Shown: positions 22,390 through 32,114, numbered from the stretch's first letter. The stretch: DNA of 64,000 nt from Methylophaga lonarensis MPL (GCF_000349205.1 NZ_APHR01000004.1:1-64000); one strand, 5' to 3'. The notes: generated by a model from the sequence alone, not told the origin. Translations and numbers: made by a program.

Positions 22390-23508
22390 TCATGAGCCGG
22401 TGCGAATATAGCGTCCACCCGGCATTGAAGCGACCTGGCCATTGAGCTCCAGTAATAACAGCATGGATGAAACCACATCGGCCGTCAATCCACTGCGGGC
22501 TATCAGTGTGTCTACGTGAATCGGGTCATATCCAAGATGCGCAAACAATGCCTGATAGTCTGCGTCAACAGAAATGTTGTCATCGTCATTGATGACTGGC
22601 GCCGCTTCTGAGCTGATAGAGACTGCTGCCAGCGCTCCCAGTTCCTCAATAATGTCATTGGCTGTTTCAACCAGTTTTGCACCTTCACGAATCAGTTGAT
22701 GGCAACCTCTTGCCAATGGATTGTGAATTGAGCCAGGAATGGCAAATACCTCTCGTCCTTGTTCCAATGCCATCCTGGCAGTGATCAATGAACCACTCTT
22801 CAATGCTGCTTCAACCACCAAAGTGCCCAGTGCCAATCCGCTGATAATTCGGTTTCGCCTTGGGAAGTTTTCTGGTCGAGGCGAGGTACCCAATGGAAAC
22901 TCTGAAACAATCAGTCCATTGCCGGCGATGTCATGAGCCAACTGCCGATGGCTGGCGGGATAAACACGATCCAGCCCGGTACCAACAACCGCAATGGTCT
23001 TGCCACCACCAGCCAGTGCGCCTTTGTGAGCCGCAGCATCAATGCCTGTTGCCAAACCACTGGTGATCACCAGCTCTCCCTGGCTCAAATAGCGCGCAAA
23101 GTCATAGGCCAAATCCCGCCCCGACGTTGACGGGTTTCGACTGCCAACAACCGCAAGTTGCCACTTTGACAACAGGCTGATGTCACCGTGTGCAAAAATC
23201 AGCGGCGGTGGATCAGAAATTTCTCTGAGCAGTGAAGGATAGCGGGGATCATTAAGCGTGATTAAATGACGCTGGGAATCAGACTCCAGCCAGTCCATGT
23301 CTTTCTCGACCGAATCCCAATCGGCAGCCAACAGGGACTGGTGGAGATCGGGGGCGATTTTGCGTGCCAACTCCGGATTGTGAAACACCTGCAAAGGCTC
23401 ACTGAAGTGATCGAGGATGCGGCCGTAAGTGACTGGGCCCACACCTGAAATCCTTTGCAGTGCCAGCCAGCAGGCTGTTTTGAGCTGTTCGCCGCTGAAT
23501 CTGTCCAG
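22390..23508 (-). CDS. dprA: DNA-processing protein DprA, non-canonical start
   Basis: DprA/Smf loads RecA on incoming single-stranded DNA during natural transformation. The Rossmann-like DNA_processg_A domain holds VVGSRNPSTSGRDLAYDFA and SGLATGIDAAAHKGAL; a winged-helix domain follows near the C-terminus. The first ordinary start codon in frame is GTG at 23442, but it falls inside the conserved N-terminal helix-hairpin-helix (WLALQRISGVGPVTYGRIL). Reading back, the frame stays open to the upstream TAG, leaving only CTG at 23508 or ATT at 23511. AGGAG lies 6 bases before the CTG, giving a protein of about 372 residues, close to E. coli DprA. The ribosome site overlaps the stop codon of the LysM gene. 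Confidence 0.88.
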   Translation of the reverse strand: MDRFSGEQLKTACWLALQRISGVGPVTYGRILDHFSEPLQVFHNPELARKIAPDLHQSLLAADWDSVEKDMDWLESDSQRHLITLNDPRYPSLLREISDPPPLIFAHGDISLLSKWQLAVVGSRNPSTSGRDLAYDFARYLSQGELVITSGLATGIDAAAHKGALAGGGKTIAVVGTGLDRVYPASHRQLAHDIAGNGLIVSEFPLGTSPRPENFPRRNRIISGLALGTLVVEAALKSGSLITARMALEQGREVFAIPGSIHNPLARGCHQLIREGAKLVETANDIIEELGALAAVSISSEAAPVINDDDNISVDADYQALFAHLGYDPIHVDTLIARSGLTADVVSSMLLLLELNGQVASMPGGRYIRTGS

Positions 23509-23517
23509 AATCGTCTC

Positions 23518-24552
23518 CTATAAATCCACCGATCTGATCGTGTCGTGAATGTTGATCGCTGTTGACGCCTTCATAACAATGGCATAGCTGACTTTTTCGA
23601 ACACCCGGAACACCATCGCAATACCTGCGTGCTCTTCTGGCAATGTCACCATCGCATTTCGCTCCTGGCTTACGGTGTCGCGAATGGTCTCACCACGTTT
23701 GTAGACCGAGAAAACATGACCGGTTTCAAGCCCCTCGCGCGCACCACGATTCAGCACAATAATCTGATACTGCCCTATCTGCGATACGCCATCGACCACT
23801 GAGATAATGCTGCCGCTGATATCCTGTTCCGGTCTGCGCGGGAAGAAGGTCAGATCGAAACTGTCATCATCCGCCTCCAGCAAGCGGTCACCCACCATGA
23901 CTTCCCGAGTGGTTTTAACCAATTGCAATGTTGAGGGATCACCGGCCCTGGTCACCGCACCCTCTCCGGCATAAATAGCCTCGTAGCCTAATAGTTCACC
24001 GGTATCTGGGTCCTTGTAGGCATCCCCAGGCCTGAAAATACTGAACATTTCACTGTCGTAGGCATCGGTTCCACGCGCGTAGATAGTATCGCCGGCACCG
24101 GTGACGATTCGTTCATCTGCTGTAGCAACTACATAAGGAGCCAGCTCAACCAACTCTTCACCAACCACGCGCGGCTTACTCAGGAACGGGCCAATCAGAG
24201 ACAGCGGGATAGCCGGGATTGCGGCTTCAGGTGTGATATCCCTGACTTGCGGTGACATGCGATACGCCGGCAGACCTCTGGACAATTCCAGTACTGGTCG
24301 GCCATCACGCCACACCAGTGTCAATTCATCGCCGGGGTAAATAAGATGTGGGTTTTCTACCTGTGGATTGGCAGACCAGATGTCCGGCCAGTGCCAGGGG
24401 TGCTTCAAAAACTTCCCTGAAATGTCCCAGAGTGTGTCACCTTTCTGGACGACATAGCGTTCCGGGTGATTCGGGTTCAGCTCTACGTTGTTGGCAATCA
24501 GCGGAAAACTCAGTGTCAACAACAACAGGCTCAGACAAAGGCGACGAATCAT
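23518..24552 (-). CDS. LysM-domain periplasmic protein
   Basis: Predicted secreted peptidoglycan-binding protein, 344 residues. A signal peptide (MIRRLCLSLLLLTLSFPLIA) is followed by one LysM domain at about residues 32-78 (YVVQKGDTLWDISGKFLKHPWHWPDIWSAN, then IYPGDELTL). The remaining 260 residues form a conserved region of unknown function that includes VTRAGDPSTLQLV and NRGAREGLETGHVFSVYKRG. Genes of this type commonly sit directly upstream of dprA in gammaproteobacteria; here its stop codon supplies the ribosome site of dprA. It shares a 196-base divergent promoter region with a cytochrome c gene. Confidence 0.9.
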   Translation of the reverse strand: MIRRLCLSLLLLTLSFPLIANNVELNPNHPERYVVQKGDTLWDISGKFLKHPWHWPDIWSANPQVENPHLIYPGDELTLVWRDGRPVLELSRGLPAYRMSPQVRDITPEAAIPAIPLSLIGPFLSKPRVVGEELVELAPYVVATADERIVTGAGDTIYARGTDAYDSEMFSIFRPGDAYKDPDTGELLGYEAIYAGEGAVTRAGDPSTLQLVKTTREVMVGDRLLEADDDSFDLTFFPRRPEQDISGSIISVVDGVSQIGQYQIIVLNRGAREGLETGHVFSVYKRGETIRDTVSQERNAMVTLPEEHAGIAMVFRVFEKVSYAIVMKASTAINIHDTIRSVDL

Positions 24553-24748
24553 AGTTTGGTCCTCATGAAGTCAGGCTATCCGGGTCCTGACATAGTAGAC
24601 AAGCAACGCTGTTAGTGTGGTATAAGCGATAACACATATCAAGCGATGTGCATAATAAAAACACTGACCCATCAACATGGCAAGGTTTGGAGTTTCGGCA
24701 GCAGACTCTGTGCTGCTCCAGGCTTGCAGATAAATCGAGAGTTTGCCC

Positions 24749-25072
24749 ATGAAGAATATGTCCCGAATTGCACTTATGACACTGATCGGCCTGAATGCTC
24801 AGGCTGTCATCGCGGAAGGTGACATCTCGGCAGGAAAAGCCGGATCGGCCATTTGCGCAACATGTCACGGCGCCAACGGCATCGCCACCATGCCTATCTA
24901 TCCCAATCTTGCGGGACAGAATTACGAATATCTGGTCTCTGCATTGACCGCCTACCGGGACAAGCAGCGTCACGGCCAAATGGCCATGATTATGCAAATG
25001 CAGGCGAGCAATCTCAGTGATGAAGATATTCGCAACCTGTCTGCATTCTATTCAAGCCTCAAGCCAGAATGA
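24749..25072 (+). CDS. Small class I cytochrome c
   Basis: Periplasmic monohaem cytochrome c of about 107 residues. A signal peptide ends near VIA-EGD. The haem motif CATCH is at residues 36-40, followed by GANG and the family segment [19 protein letters not shown]. The distal methionine is probably within [10 protein letters not shown], before the C-terminal helix [16 protein letters not shown]. It resembles cytochrome c553/c4-half domains. The ATG at 24749 has GAGAG upstream; a TTG at 24743 is also in frame. The electron partner is not clear; pseudoazurins elsewhere in the window are possible companions. Confidence 0.92.
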   Translation: MKNMSRIALMTLIGLNAQAVIAEGDISAGKAGSAICATCHGANGIATMPIYPNLAGQNYEYLVSALTAYRDKQRHGQMAMIMQMQASNLSDEDIRNLSAFYSSLKPE

Positions 25073-25132
25073 TCTGTTCATCACTGATGATTTATCATGT
25101 GCATTAACGCAGAGCAGCATCCGTTGACGATA

Positions 25133-25152
25133 CATCACTGCTGGCAGTGATG
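25133..25152. other. Inverted repeat between cytochrome c and def
   Basis: CATCACTGC and GCAGTGATG flank a 2-base loop, 60 bases past the cytochrome c stop. No T-run follows on the plus strand, so a classical terminator is not supported. It may be an operator or an mRNA 3'-end hairpin. Confidence 0.3.
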
Positions 25153-25240
25153 GCTATCAAAGATCAACAGACCTTATAATACAAAAACTCTGGGCCTTGA
25201 AACGAGGTCTGAGTAGTGTTTTTTGATAAATGGTATCTGC

Positions 25241-25744
25241 ATGGCACTGATGAACATTTTGCACTTTCCTGACCCCAGACTGCGTAACATTGCCCAGCCT
25301 GTTGATGAGGTTAACGACGACATACGTCAGCTCGCGGCGGATATGCTGGAAACCATGTATGCGGCACCCGGCATCGGCCTGGCGGCAATTCAGGTGAACG
25401 TCGAAAAGCGGGTGATCGTCATTGATATCTCAGAAGACCAGAGTCAACCACTGACCTTGATCAACCCGGAAATCGTTGCCGCCGAGGGCGAGCGTGAGTA
25501 TCAGGAAGGCTGCCTTTCCGTACCCGAAGCCTATGAGGTCGTTAGCCGTGCTGACACAATTCGGGTCAAGGCGCTGGATTTACAAGGTGAAGTACAGGAG
25601 TTTGAAGCCGAAGGCTTGCTGGCAACCTGTATCCAGCACGAAATTGATCACCTCGATGGAAAACTGTTTGTCGACTATCTGAGCAACCTCAAGCGTCAGC
25701 GCATCAAAAAACGTCTGGAAAAACACCAAAAACAGAAGCTTTGA
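25241..25744 (+). CDS. def: Peptide deformylase
   Basis: Metalloenzyme that removes the N-formyl group from nascent proteins, 167 residues. All three motifs are intact: GIGLAAIQV (44-52), EGCLS (89-93, metal ligand Cys91) and QHEIDH (132-137, ligands His133 and His137, catalytic Glu134). The ATG at 25241 gives [15 protein letters not shown], which aligns with E. coli Def; a TTG at 25223 and an ATG at 25250 are alternatives. It is followed 151 bases later by fmt, its partner in the formylation cycle. Confidence 0.97.
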   Translation: MALMNILHFPDPRLRNIAQPVDEVNDDIRQLAADMLETMYAAPGIGLAAIQVNVEKRVIVIDISEDQSQPLTLINPEIVAAEGEREYQEGCLSVPEAYEVVSRADTIRVKALDLQGEVQEFEAEGLLATCIQHEIDHLDGKLFVDYLSNLKRQRIKKRLEKHQKQKL

Positions 25745-25895
25745 ACCCAGCCCTCCTCTCCAGCCGCGAACCTTGCCCGACAATTCCATACAAGCGCGCT
25801 GGATAAGGCTGTTGTAGAATAGCCACAACATCTCATTTGCACCGACCTGGACAAGCAAAGCGGCTAATGATCGATCAACAGACCTGGGGACTTTA

Positions 25896-26825
25896 ATGCG
25901 CATCATCTTCGCGGGCACACCAGAATTTGCCGCGTCATCACTACAAGCTTTACTGGACACAGAACATGAGATCTGCGCCGTTTATACTCAGCCTGATCGT
26001 CCGGCAGGTCGGGGGCGGAAACTGACGCCCAGCCCGGTCAAGCAACTAGCGCTGCAACATCAAATTACCGTTGAACAGCCGGAAAACTTCAAAAACGAGC
26101 AAGACCGGCAACGGCTTGAGCACTATCAGGCCGATGTCATGATCGTGGTTGCTTATGGCCTGTTACTGCCACAGCGCATACTTGATGCGCCCAAACACGG
26201 CTGCATTAATGTGCACGCCTCCTTATTACCACGCTGGCGCGGTGCCGCGCCCATCCAACGGGCCATTCTTGCCGGTGATAAAGAAACCGGCGTTTGCATT
26301 ATGCAGATGGAAGCAGGGCTGGATACCGGTCCCGTGCTGGCCGAAGTACGATGCGCTATCGCAGACACTGAAACAGCCGCCAGCCTTCATGATCGACTGG
26401 CAGAGCTGGGAGCCAACACTCTGGTTGAGGCATTGACTGATTTGCCTGCCCGGCAACGCAATGCTCAAGTTCAGGACGATGCCAATACCACCTACGCCAG
26501 TAAGCTCGACAAAAGCGAAGCCCTAATCGACTGGCAAAAATCAGCCGCTGAAATTGACCGTCAAATACGAGCCTTCAACCCTTGGCCGGTGTCTTTTACC
26601 CAATGGAAAGAACAGCCATTGAGGATTTGGCAGGCCAGTCTTGTGACCGGCAATTCTCAGTCCAGCGCTGGCACGGTGTTGTCTGTGACCAAACAAGGCA
26701 TCGATGTGGCGACCGGCAATGGCATCATTCGCCTGCAACTACTGCAAGCTCCGGGCAAAAAAGCCATGTCCGTCGCAGACTTCATCAATGCCAATCGCAT
26801 TGAGGTAGGCGAGACACTTGGCTAG
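25896..26825 (+). CDS. fmt: Methionyl-tRNA formyltransferase
   Basis: Formylates Met-tRNAfMet with 10-formyl-THF, 309 residues. The N-terminal Rossmann domain starts MRIIFAGTPEFAASSL. The loop PDRPAGRGRKL is at residues 33-42. The catalytic N105, H107 and D143 are in INVHASLLPRWRGAAPIQ and EAGLDTGPVL. The C-terminal OB-like domain contains IRAFNPWPVSF. The last eight bases overlap the start of rsmB. def-fmt-rsmB is a conserved order. Confidence 0.97.
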   Translation: MRIIFAGTPEFAASSLQALLDTEHEICAVYTQPDRPAGRGRKLTPSPVKQLALQHQITVEQPENFKNEQDRQRLEHYQADVMIVVAYGLLLPQRILDAPKHGCINVHASLLPRWRGAAPIQRAILAGDKETGVCIMQMEAGLDTGPVLAEVRCAIADTETAASLHDRLAELGANTLVEALTDLPARQRNAQVQDDANTTYASKLDKSEALIDWQKSAAEIDRQIRAFNPWPVSFTQWKEQPLRIWQASLVTGNSQSSAGTVLSVTKQGIDVATGNGIIRLQLLQAPGKKAMSVADFINANRIEVGETLG

Positions 26826-28131
26826 CCCATCCAAAACACTTTGCACTCGCAGTATGGCTGCTCGAATTATCACGGCAGTCAGTCGAGACAAACATTCGCT
26901 GACGGCTGAGCTTGGTCGCTCACTGCCGCTGCTGGAAGATAAGCAACGCAGCCTCTGCCAGCAATTATCCTATGGCGTCATCCGCCACTACAGCACGCTG
27001 GACTACCTGAGCCAGCAATTACTCAGCAAGCCCTTGAAAGCCAAAGATCAGGATTTGAAAAATCTGCTGCTATGCGGTTTGTTTGAGCTGATGCACATGA
27101 GAACGCCGCCTCACGCGGTACTCTCCGAAACCGTCAATGCCAGCAAAAAACTTGGCAAACAATGGGCCAGCGGCATGATCAACGCTTGCTTACGAGCCTA
27201 TCAACGTCGTGCAGATAGCTTGAATCAAGATCTCGCCTGCGATAATGAGGCAAGCAGCGCACATCCTGCCTGGCTGCTCGAACAACTTTCACATGACTGG
27301 CCAAGTCGCTGCAGCGACATCATCGAAGCCAATAATCAGGCTGCGCCCATGATGCTTCGGGTCAACCGGCAAAAATGCAGTCGAGATGACTACTTAAACA
27401 AACTTGTGCAGGCCGACATCCCGGCGCAAGCGCTGAATAGCTGTCCAGATGGTATTTTGCTTGACCAGGCAGTGGATGTGTATCAGTTACCTGGCTTTGA
27501 AGCTGGTGAAGTCTCGGTTCAGGATGGCGCCGCTCAGCACGTAGTCCGACTGATGCAGCTTGAGCCCGGACTGCGAATACTTGATGCCTGTGCAGCACCG
27601 GGAGGCAAAAGCTGTCACATGCTTGAGCATAAAGCCGATATCCAGCTACTGGCCATGGACCTGGACGCAAGCCGCTTGAAACAGATTTCTGAGAATGCCT
27701 CACGCCTGAATTTGGAAATTTCACTGCTGTGCGCAGATGCCAGCCAGCCAGAAAGCTGGTGGGATGGGCAATTATTCGACCGCATCCTGTTGGACGCACC
27801 TTGCTCTGGAACTGGCGTCATTCGCCGTCATCCAGATATCAAGCTGCTGCGTCGACCAGAGGATATTGCGCAGTTAGCGCTCAGACAACAACAACTACTG
27901 GACGCACTCTGGCCTTTAGTTCGAGCCGGTGGCATGATGATCTACACGACCTGTTCAGTCATGAAACAGGAAAATGAGCAGCAGATCGAAGCCTTTTTAC
28001 AACGCCACCATGACGCAACAGAGCTTCAGATTGCTGATGCGCCCGCGCATCGCACACACGTTGGTTATCAACGTCTGCCAGGCGATGACGTAATGGACGG
28101 ATTCTATTATGCATGTCTTCAGCGTAGTTAA
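26818..28131 (+). CDS. rsmB: 16S rRNA (cytosine967-C5) methyltransferase RsmB
   Basis: Makes m5C967 in 16S rRNA, 437 residues. Residues about 1-140 form a NusB-like RNA-binding domain (SYGVIRHYSTLDYL, TPPHAVLSETVN). The methyltransferase domain has the SAM motif LDACAAPGGKSCHML. The two catalytic cysteines are in LDAPCSGTGVIRRHP and YTTCSVMKQEN. The TTG start gives an N-terminus that aligns with E. coli and has GGCGAG four bases upstream; it overlaps fmt by 8 bases. An ATG at 26854 is the fallback start. The end overlaps the next gene by 23 bases. Confidence 0.95.
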   Translation: MASPSKTLCTRSMAARIITAVSRDKHSLTAELGRSLPLLEDKQRSLCQQLSYGVIRHYSTLDYLSQQLLSKPLKAKDQDLKNLLLCGLFELMHMRTPPHAVLSETVNASKKLGKQWASGMINACLRAYQRRADSLNQDLACDNEASSAHPAWLLEQLSHDWPSRCSDIIEANNQAAPMMLRVNRQKCSRDDYLNKLVQADIPAQALNSCPDGILLDQAVDVYQLPGFEAGEVSVQDGAAQHVVRLMQLEPGLRILDACAAPGGKSCHMLEHKADIQLLAMDLDASRLKQISENASRLNLEISLLCADASQPESWWDGQLFDRILLDAPCSGTGVIRRHPDIKLLRRPEDIAQLALRQQQLLDALWPLVRAGGMMIYTTCSVMKQENEQQIEAFLQRHHDATELQIADAPAHRTHVGYQRLPGDDVMDGFYYACLQRS

Positions 28132-28687
28132 ACTGACCCGCAAGTTGCTGCTCATGCTGGCACTCTGCTGGTCTGTGCCAGCAGTTGCAGAAACATTTAG
28201 GGTTGAACATGCAGATGTTCGCAAGGTCGGCAATGGCCATATCCTCAATGCTTCCATCAGTTACCCGCTGACTCCTCGGGTCCTCGAAGCATTGGAACAT
28301 GGTGTGCCAATCACATTTTTCCAGGAAATTCAGTTAATCAATGAAATCCCTGTGCTCGGACCACTCTGGCAATGGAACCGGAAAGTGTGGCGTACTGAGC
28401 TGGTTTACGAGCTGCGCTTCCATCAACTCTCCAGACAATATGTGTTAACGGCAGTCAGCACACAGAAGTTTCAAACCTTTCCGACCATCGAAGAAGCACT
28501 GGCATCAATGGGCCGAATCAATGCCCTGACTCTGCCGCCTGAGATACTGCTCAAACACAATCGACTTCAGCTCAGACTGCGAAGCGGTCTGGATTTACAT
28601 GCCCTGCCCACCCCCATGCGACCAGGTGCACTGTTGTCGACCAAATGGCAGCTCACCAGCCCCTGGACAGAAGCCAAATGGTACTGA
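28109..28687 (+). CDS. DUF4390 family secreted protein
   Basis: Protein of 192 residues with a probable signal peptide (residues about 8-28, LLLMLALCWSVPAVA). It belongs to the DUF4390 family, which is found almost only between rsmB and ntrY in gammaproteobacteria. Conserved segments include ISYPLTPRVLEALEHGVPITF, ELRFHQLSRQYVL and SGLDLHALPTPMRPGALLS. The molecular role is unknown. The overlap with both neighbours and the link to ntrYX suggest a part in envelope sensing, but this is inference. Confidence 0.85.
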   Translation: MHVFSVVKLTRKLLLMLALCWSVPAVAETFRVEHADVRKVGNGHILNASISYPLTPRVLEALEHGVPITFFQEIQLINEIPVLGPLWQWNRKVWRTELVYELRFHQLSRQYVLTAVSTQKFQTFPTIEEALASMGRINALTLPPEILLKHNRLQLRLRSGLDLHALPTPMRPGALLSTKWQLTSPWTEAKWY

Positions 28688-30843
28688 AGCTTATTCGCCG
28701 ACTCAGTACCGGCACAGCGCCATACTTTTATCTCGCTATCTCATTGCTGGTGCTGGCCTGGTTACTCACCACCGCCACAGAAGACAGCTCGGCACTCAAT
28801 GACCTGTTTCTGGTGATTTTTGGCGTTGGCCTGCTGTGTCTTGTGTTGCTGGCAGGAATACTGATTCGCAGCCTGTATCGTTTATTTCGTGATTTCAGAC
28901 ACAACGAACCCGGCTCAAGACTGACCACTCGACTGGTCAGTCTGTTTGTCATGCTGATACTGGGCGCCACCACTATCGTCTATGGCTTCTCTTTGCATTT
29001 TCTGCACCGAGGAATCAACAGCTGGTTTGATGTGAATGTTGAGCAAGCACTTACTGACTCGCTTGAACTTAGCCGGGCTGCCTTTGGCATTAGAATGCGA
29101 ACCTTGCTCCGGCAGACAAGAATGATGGCAGGCGTATTGTCAGAAATTCCCGATGAAAACCTCGGTCACAACCTGCGCGAGCTGATCAAACTCAGTGGCG
29201 CACTCGAAGTGAGCATCTGGACCATTGATGGTCAGCTGGTGATGTCCAGCGTAGAGAGCCCGATGATCATGGTGCCGGAACGGCCGAGTGAGTCCATCCT
29301 CAGACAGCTGCAAACCCAGGAAGACTACATCGGCATGGATCCAGGGGAAAAAGATGAGCTTCAATTGCGCGCTGCGGTGCTCATTCCAACAGCGACACCG
29401 CTCAGGGAACAGCGACTTTTGCATGTCATGTTCCCGGTCAATCGTAATCTGAGCATTCTAGGAAAAACCGTTCAGGATGCCTACACCGACTATCGGGAAA
29501 TCAGCTATCTGCGCAAACCGCTGATCACCATTTTTTCATTGACGCTGAGCCTTATCGTGTTTCTGACCATCCTGGCGTCATTATGGTTTGCTGTGTGGAT
29601 TTCCAGAAGAATTGTGCAACCTTTGCAATCACTGGCAGAAGGCACCCAGGCAGTAGCCTCCGGCAACTACAATATGAAACTTGATGTTGCCAGTCATGAT
29701 GAAATTGGTTTTCTGGTCCGATCCTTCAACCAGATGACCGAACGGCTGACCCAGGCCAGAAACGCTTCACAACGCAGTCATCGTTTGCTTGAGCAACAAA
29801 CCAGTTATCTGACTACTGTGCTGGGTAGTTTATCGACCGGCGTGGTAACTATTGATAACGAAAACTATCTGCGCACAGCCAATGTTGCGAGTAACAAGAT
29901 TCTCGGCGTCAATTTGCAGCAAAAACTGGAAAGCCCGCTATCGGAACTGGCTCAACTGAACGATAACCTTCAAGTCTTCTGTCAGCTGATAGAGGAACTT
30001 TCAAAGCGAAATTCTGGCTGGCAACAACAGGTCGATTTAACACAAGCCAAAGGCCGCCAAACCTTGATGTTACATGGTACCCCCCTGCCTGCCGGCAGTG
30101 GCTGGGTGATTGTGTTCGATGATATCACCGCATTGCTGCAAGCACAGCGTCATGCAGCATGGGGTGAGGTAGCTCGTCGTCTGGCACATGAAATCAAAAA
30201 CCCGCTCACACCCATTCAATTGTCTGCCGAGCGGCTACAGCATAAATACCAGCCGCTGGTTCCCGAAGATCAGGTGCCAGCATTAAGCAAGCTGACCAAC
30301 ACCATCATTCATCAGGTGGAAGCCATGAAAATCATGGTGGATGAATTTTCCGAATATGCTCGCAGCCCGGCCTTGCAGCTGCAAACGCACTCCATCGGCG
30401 AACTGATTCGTGAAGTGCTGGCAATGTATCAGAGCAACCCTAACCATCAGTTTGTTGTATTGAACAGCCCGAGTGATATAAGGGCAAAAATTGATAGTAA
30501 CCGCTTCAGACAAGTGCTGCACAATCTGCTCAAGAATGCCATCGAGGCCAGTGAAGAAGCCGGACAGGAAGTCGATATCGTCATCAGCTACCATGCAGTT
30601 GAGCAAGACCACCGGCGCTGGCTGGAAATCATCGTGACCGATCAGGGTCCCGGTTTTCCGAGCGATATGGCAGACAAATTATTCGAACCCTATACCACCA
30701 CCAAACTCAAAGGCACAGGCCTCGGGCTGGCCATTGTTCGCAAGATCATTGAAGAACATGGTGGTGACGTCTGGGCAGAAAACCTGCAGCCCGAAGGTGC
30801 CAGTATTATAATTCGCCTGCCTCTGGAGGAGTCAGAATCGTGA
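28678..30843 (+). CDS. ntrY: Sensor histidine kinase NtrY
   Basis: Membrane-bound histidine kinase of about 721 residues. Three N-terminal hydrophobic helices are followed by a periplasmic or linker region of about 170 residues and another membrane helix (IFSLTLSLIVFLTILASLWF). HAMP and PAS domains come next, with the phospho-acceptor His in RRLAHEIKNPLTP. The ATPase domain contains NLLKNAIEA, DQGPGFP and GTGLGLAIVRKI. The ATG at 28678 is preferred over 28645 because it leaves a short overlap (ATGGTACTGA). The stop overlaps ntrX (GTGA). NtrY family members sense nitrogen or redox state; the signal here is unknown. Confidence 0.93.
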   Translation: MVLKLIRRLSTGTAPYFYLAISLLVLAWLLTTATEDSSALNDLFLVIFGVGLLCLVLLAGILIRSLYRLFRDFRHNEPGSRLTTRLVSLFVMLILGATTIVYGFSLHFLHRGINSWFDVNVEQALTDSLELSRAAFGIRMRTLLRQTRMMAGVLSEIPDENLGHNLRELIKLSGALEVSIWTIDGQLVMSSVESPMIMVPERPSESILRQLQTQEDYIGMDPGEKDELQLRAAVLIPTATPLREQRLLHVMFPVNRNLSILGKTVQDAYTDYREISYLRKPLITIFSLTLSLIVFLTILASLWFAVWISRRIVQPLQSLAEGTQAVASGNYNMKLDVASHDEIGFLVRSFNQMTERLTQARNASQRSHRLLEQQTSYLTTVLGSLSTGVVTIDNENYLRTANVASNKILGVNLQQKLESPLSELAQLNDNLQVFCQLIEELSKRNSGWQQQVDLTQAKGRQTLMLHGTPLPAGSGWVIVFDDITALLQAQRHAAWGEVARRLAHEIKNPLTPIQLSAERLQHKYQPLVPEDQVPALSKLTNTIIHQVEAMKIMVDEFSEYARSPALQLQTHSIGELIREVLAMYQSNPNHQFVVLNSPSDIRAKIDSNRFRQVLHNLLKNAIEASEEAGQEVDIVISYHAVEQDHRRWLEIIVTDQGPGFPSDMADKLFEPYTTTKLKGTGLGLAIVRKIIEEHGGDVWAENLQPEGASIIIRLPLEESES

Positions 30844-32114
30844 TCACCGAAAAACCGTTAATTCTTGTTGTCGATGATGAACCGGATATTCGCGAGCTAA
30901 TCAAGGACATTCTTGAGGATGAAAACTACCGCGTTGTCACGGCAGAAGACGGCCAGCAAGCGCGGCAACAGTTCAGCCAGATCACGCCACAATTGGTGTT
31001 GCTTGATATCTGGATGCCCGATGTTGATGGCATCAGCCTGCTTAAGGAGTTCAAGGAACAGCGTGCGTCGGTGACTATCTTGATGATGTCAGGACACGGC
31101 ACCATTGAAACTGCTGTTGAAGCCACCAGACTGGGTGCCAGTGACTTTATCGAAAAACCGTTGTCCATGGCCAAACTGCTTCGCGCAGTTGAACAGGCGC
31201 TGGAAAATCAGGCGAAACAATCGGCACTCCAGCATGAACAGGCCATCACCCCTGTCGGCAAAAGTGCCAGTATCAATTTGCTGCGCGAACAGGCGGAACG
31301 GGTTGCCGGTCACGGAATGCCAATCCTACTGATTGGCGAAGGCGGCACCGGCAAACATTGCTTTGCCCGCTACCTGCATCGGCTTGGCAATTATGCCAAT
31401 GGACGATTTATCGAACTCAGCCCGGAAAGCTTTCCACTGGACAGCCTGAAACTGACTTCGCTGGCCCAGAGCAACTGTGTTTTCATCAATGATGTAGGAC
31501 TGCTCAGCGATGAGGCCCAATCACTGCTGTCACATCTGCTGGAGAGCGGCCAAATGAACAGCTGTCAACTGATCTGTGCCAATGAGCATTCGTTGGAGCG
31601 GGCCATTCTGCATGGTGAGTTTGCCGAGGGACTGCTGTATCAGCTCAACAGCATCACACTGAACCTTCCCGCGTTACGCGATCATGTCGAAGATATTCCC
31701 GAGCTGGTTCACTTCTTTGTTGATCTGCAAACCACACAAGCCGGATTGCCCTACCGTCGCTTCACGGTCGCGGCACAAAATCGTCTACGCAATTATCCCT
31801 GGCCGGGTAATGTACTGGAACTGAAAAACATTATTCAGCGATTGCTGTTACTCGAAGAAACCGATGATATAGACGTCGAGCAAATCGATGCGGCACTTCA
31901 GGAAAATTCCACTATCGCAGCGCAGGAGGACGGCAAGATCAATTTTGATCTGCCGCTCCGAGAAGCGCGTGAGCAATTCGAACGGCTCTATTTGCTGCAC
32001 AAATTGCAGGAGACCGATGGCAATGTTGGCAAGGCTGCCAAACTTGCCGGTATGGAACGCACCCACCTGTATCGTAAAATGCGATCGCTGGGTATCGACA
32101 TCAAGCAGTCATAG
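30840..32114 (+). CDS. ntrX: Response regulator NtrX lacking the GAFTGA loop
   Basis: Response regulator of 424 residues that pairs with NtrY. The receiver domain has DDEP (12-15) and the phospho-acceptor Asp56 in LLDIWMPDVDG. The AAA+ domain has an altered Walker A, GEGGTGKH (166-173), and a weak Walker B, CVFINDVG (213-220). Only about 40 residues separate them, against about 60 in sigma-54 activators: the GAFTGA loop that touches sigma-54 is missing. A Fis-type helix-turn-helix ends the protein (GNVGKAAKLAGMERTHLYRKM). It is therefore likely a DNA-binding regulator that does not activate sigma-54. The GTG start overlaps the ntrY stop. Confidence 0.9.
   Translation: MITEKPLILVVDDEPDIRELIKDILEDENYRVVTAEDGQQARQQFSQITPQLVLLDIWMPDVDGISLLKEFKEQRASVTILMMSGHGTIETAVEATRLGASDFIEKPLSMAKLLRAVEQALENQAKQSALQHEQAITPVGKSASINLLREQAERVAGHGMPILLIGEGGTGKHCFARYLHRLGNYANGRFIELSPESFPLDSLKLTSLAQSNCVFINDVGLLSDEAQSLLSHLLESGQMNSCQLICANEHSLERAILHGEFAEGLLYQLNSITLNLPALRDHVEDIPELVHFFVDLQTTQAGLPYRRFTVAAQNRLRNYPWPGNVLELKNIIQRLLLLEETDDIDVEQIDAALQENSTIAAQEDGKINFDLPLREAREQFERLYLLHKLQETDGNVGKAAKLAGMERTHLYRKMRSLGIDIKQS

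Noticed and set aside
24563-24997. Cysteine-rich 144-codon frame opposite the cytochrome c gene
   Set aside because: It covers the divergent promoter and the antisense of the haem-binding region; the cytochrome c frame has the signal peptide and CATCH motif.
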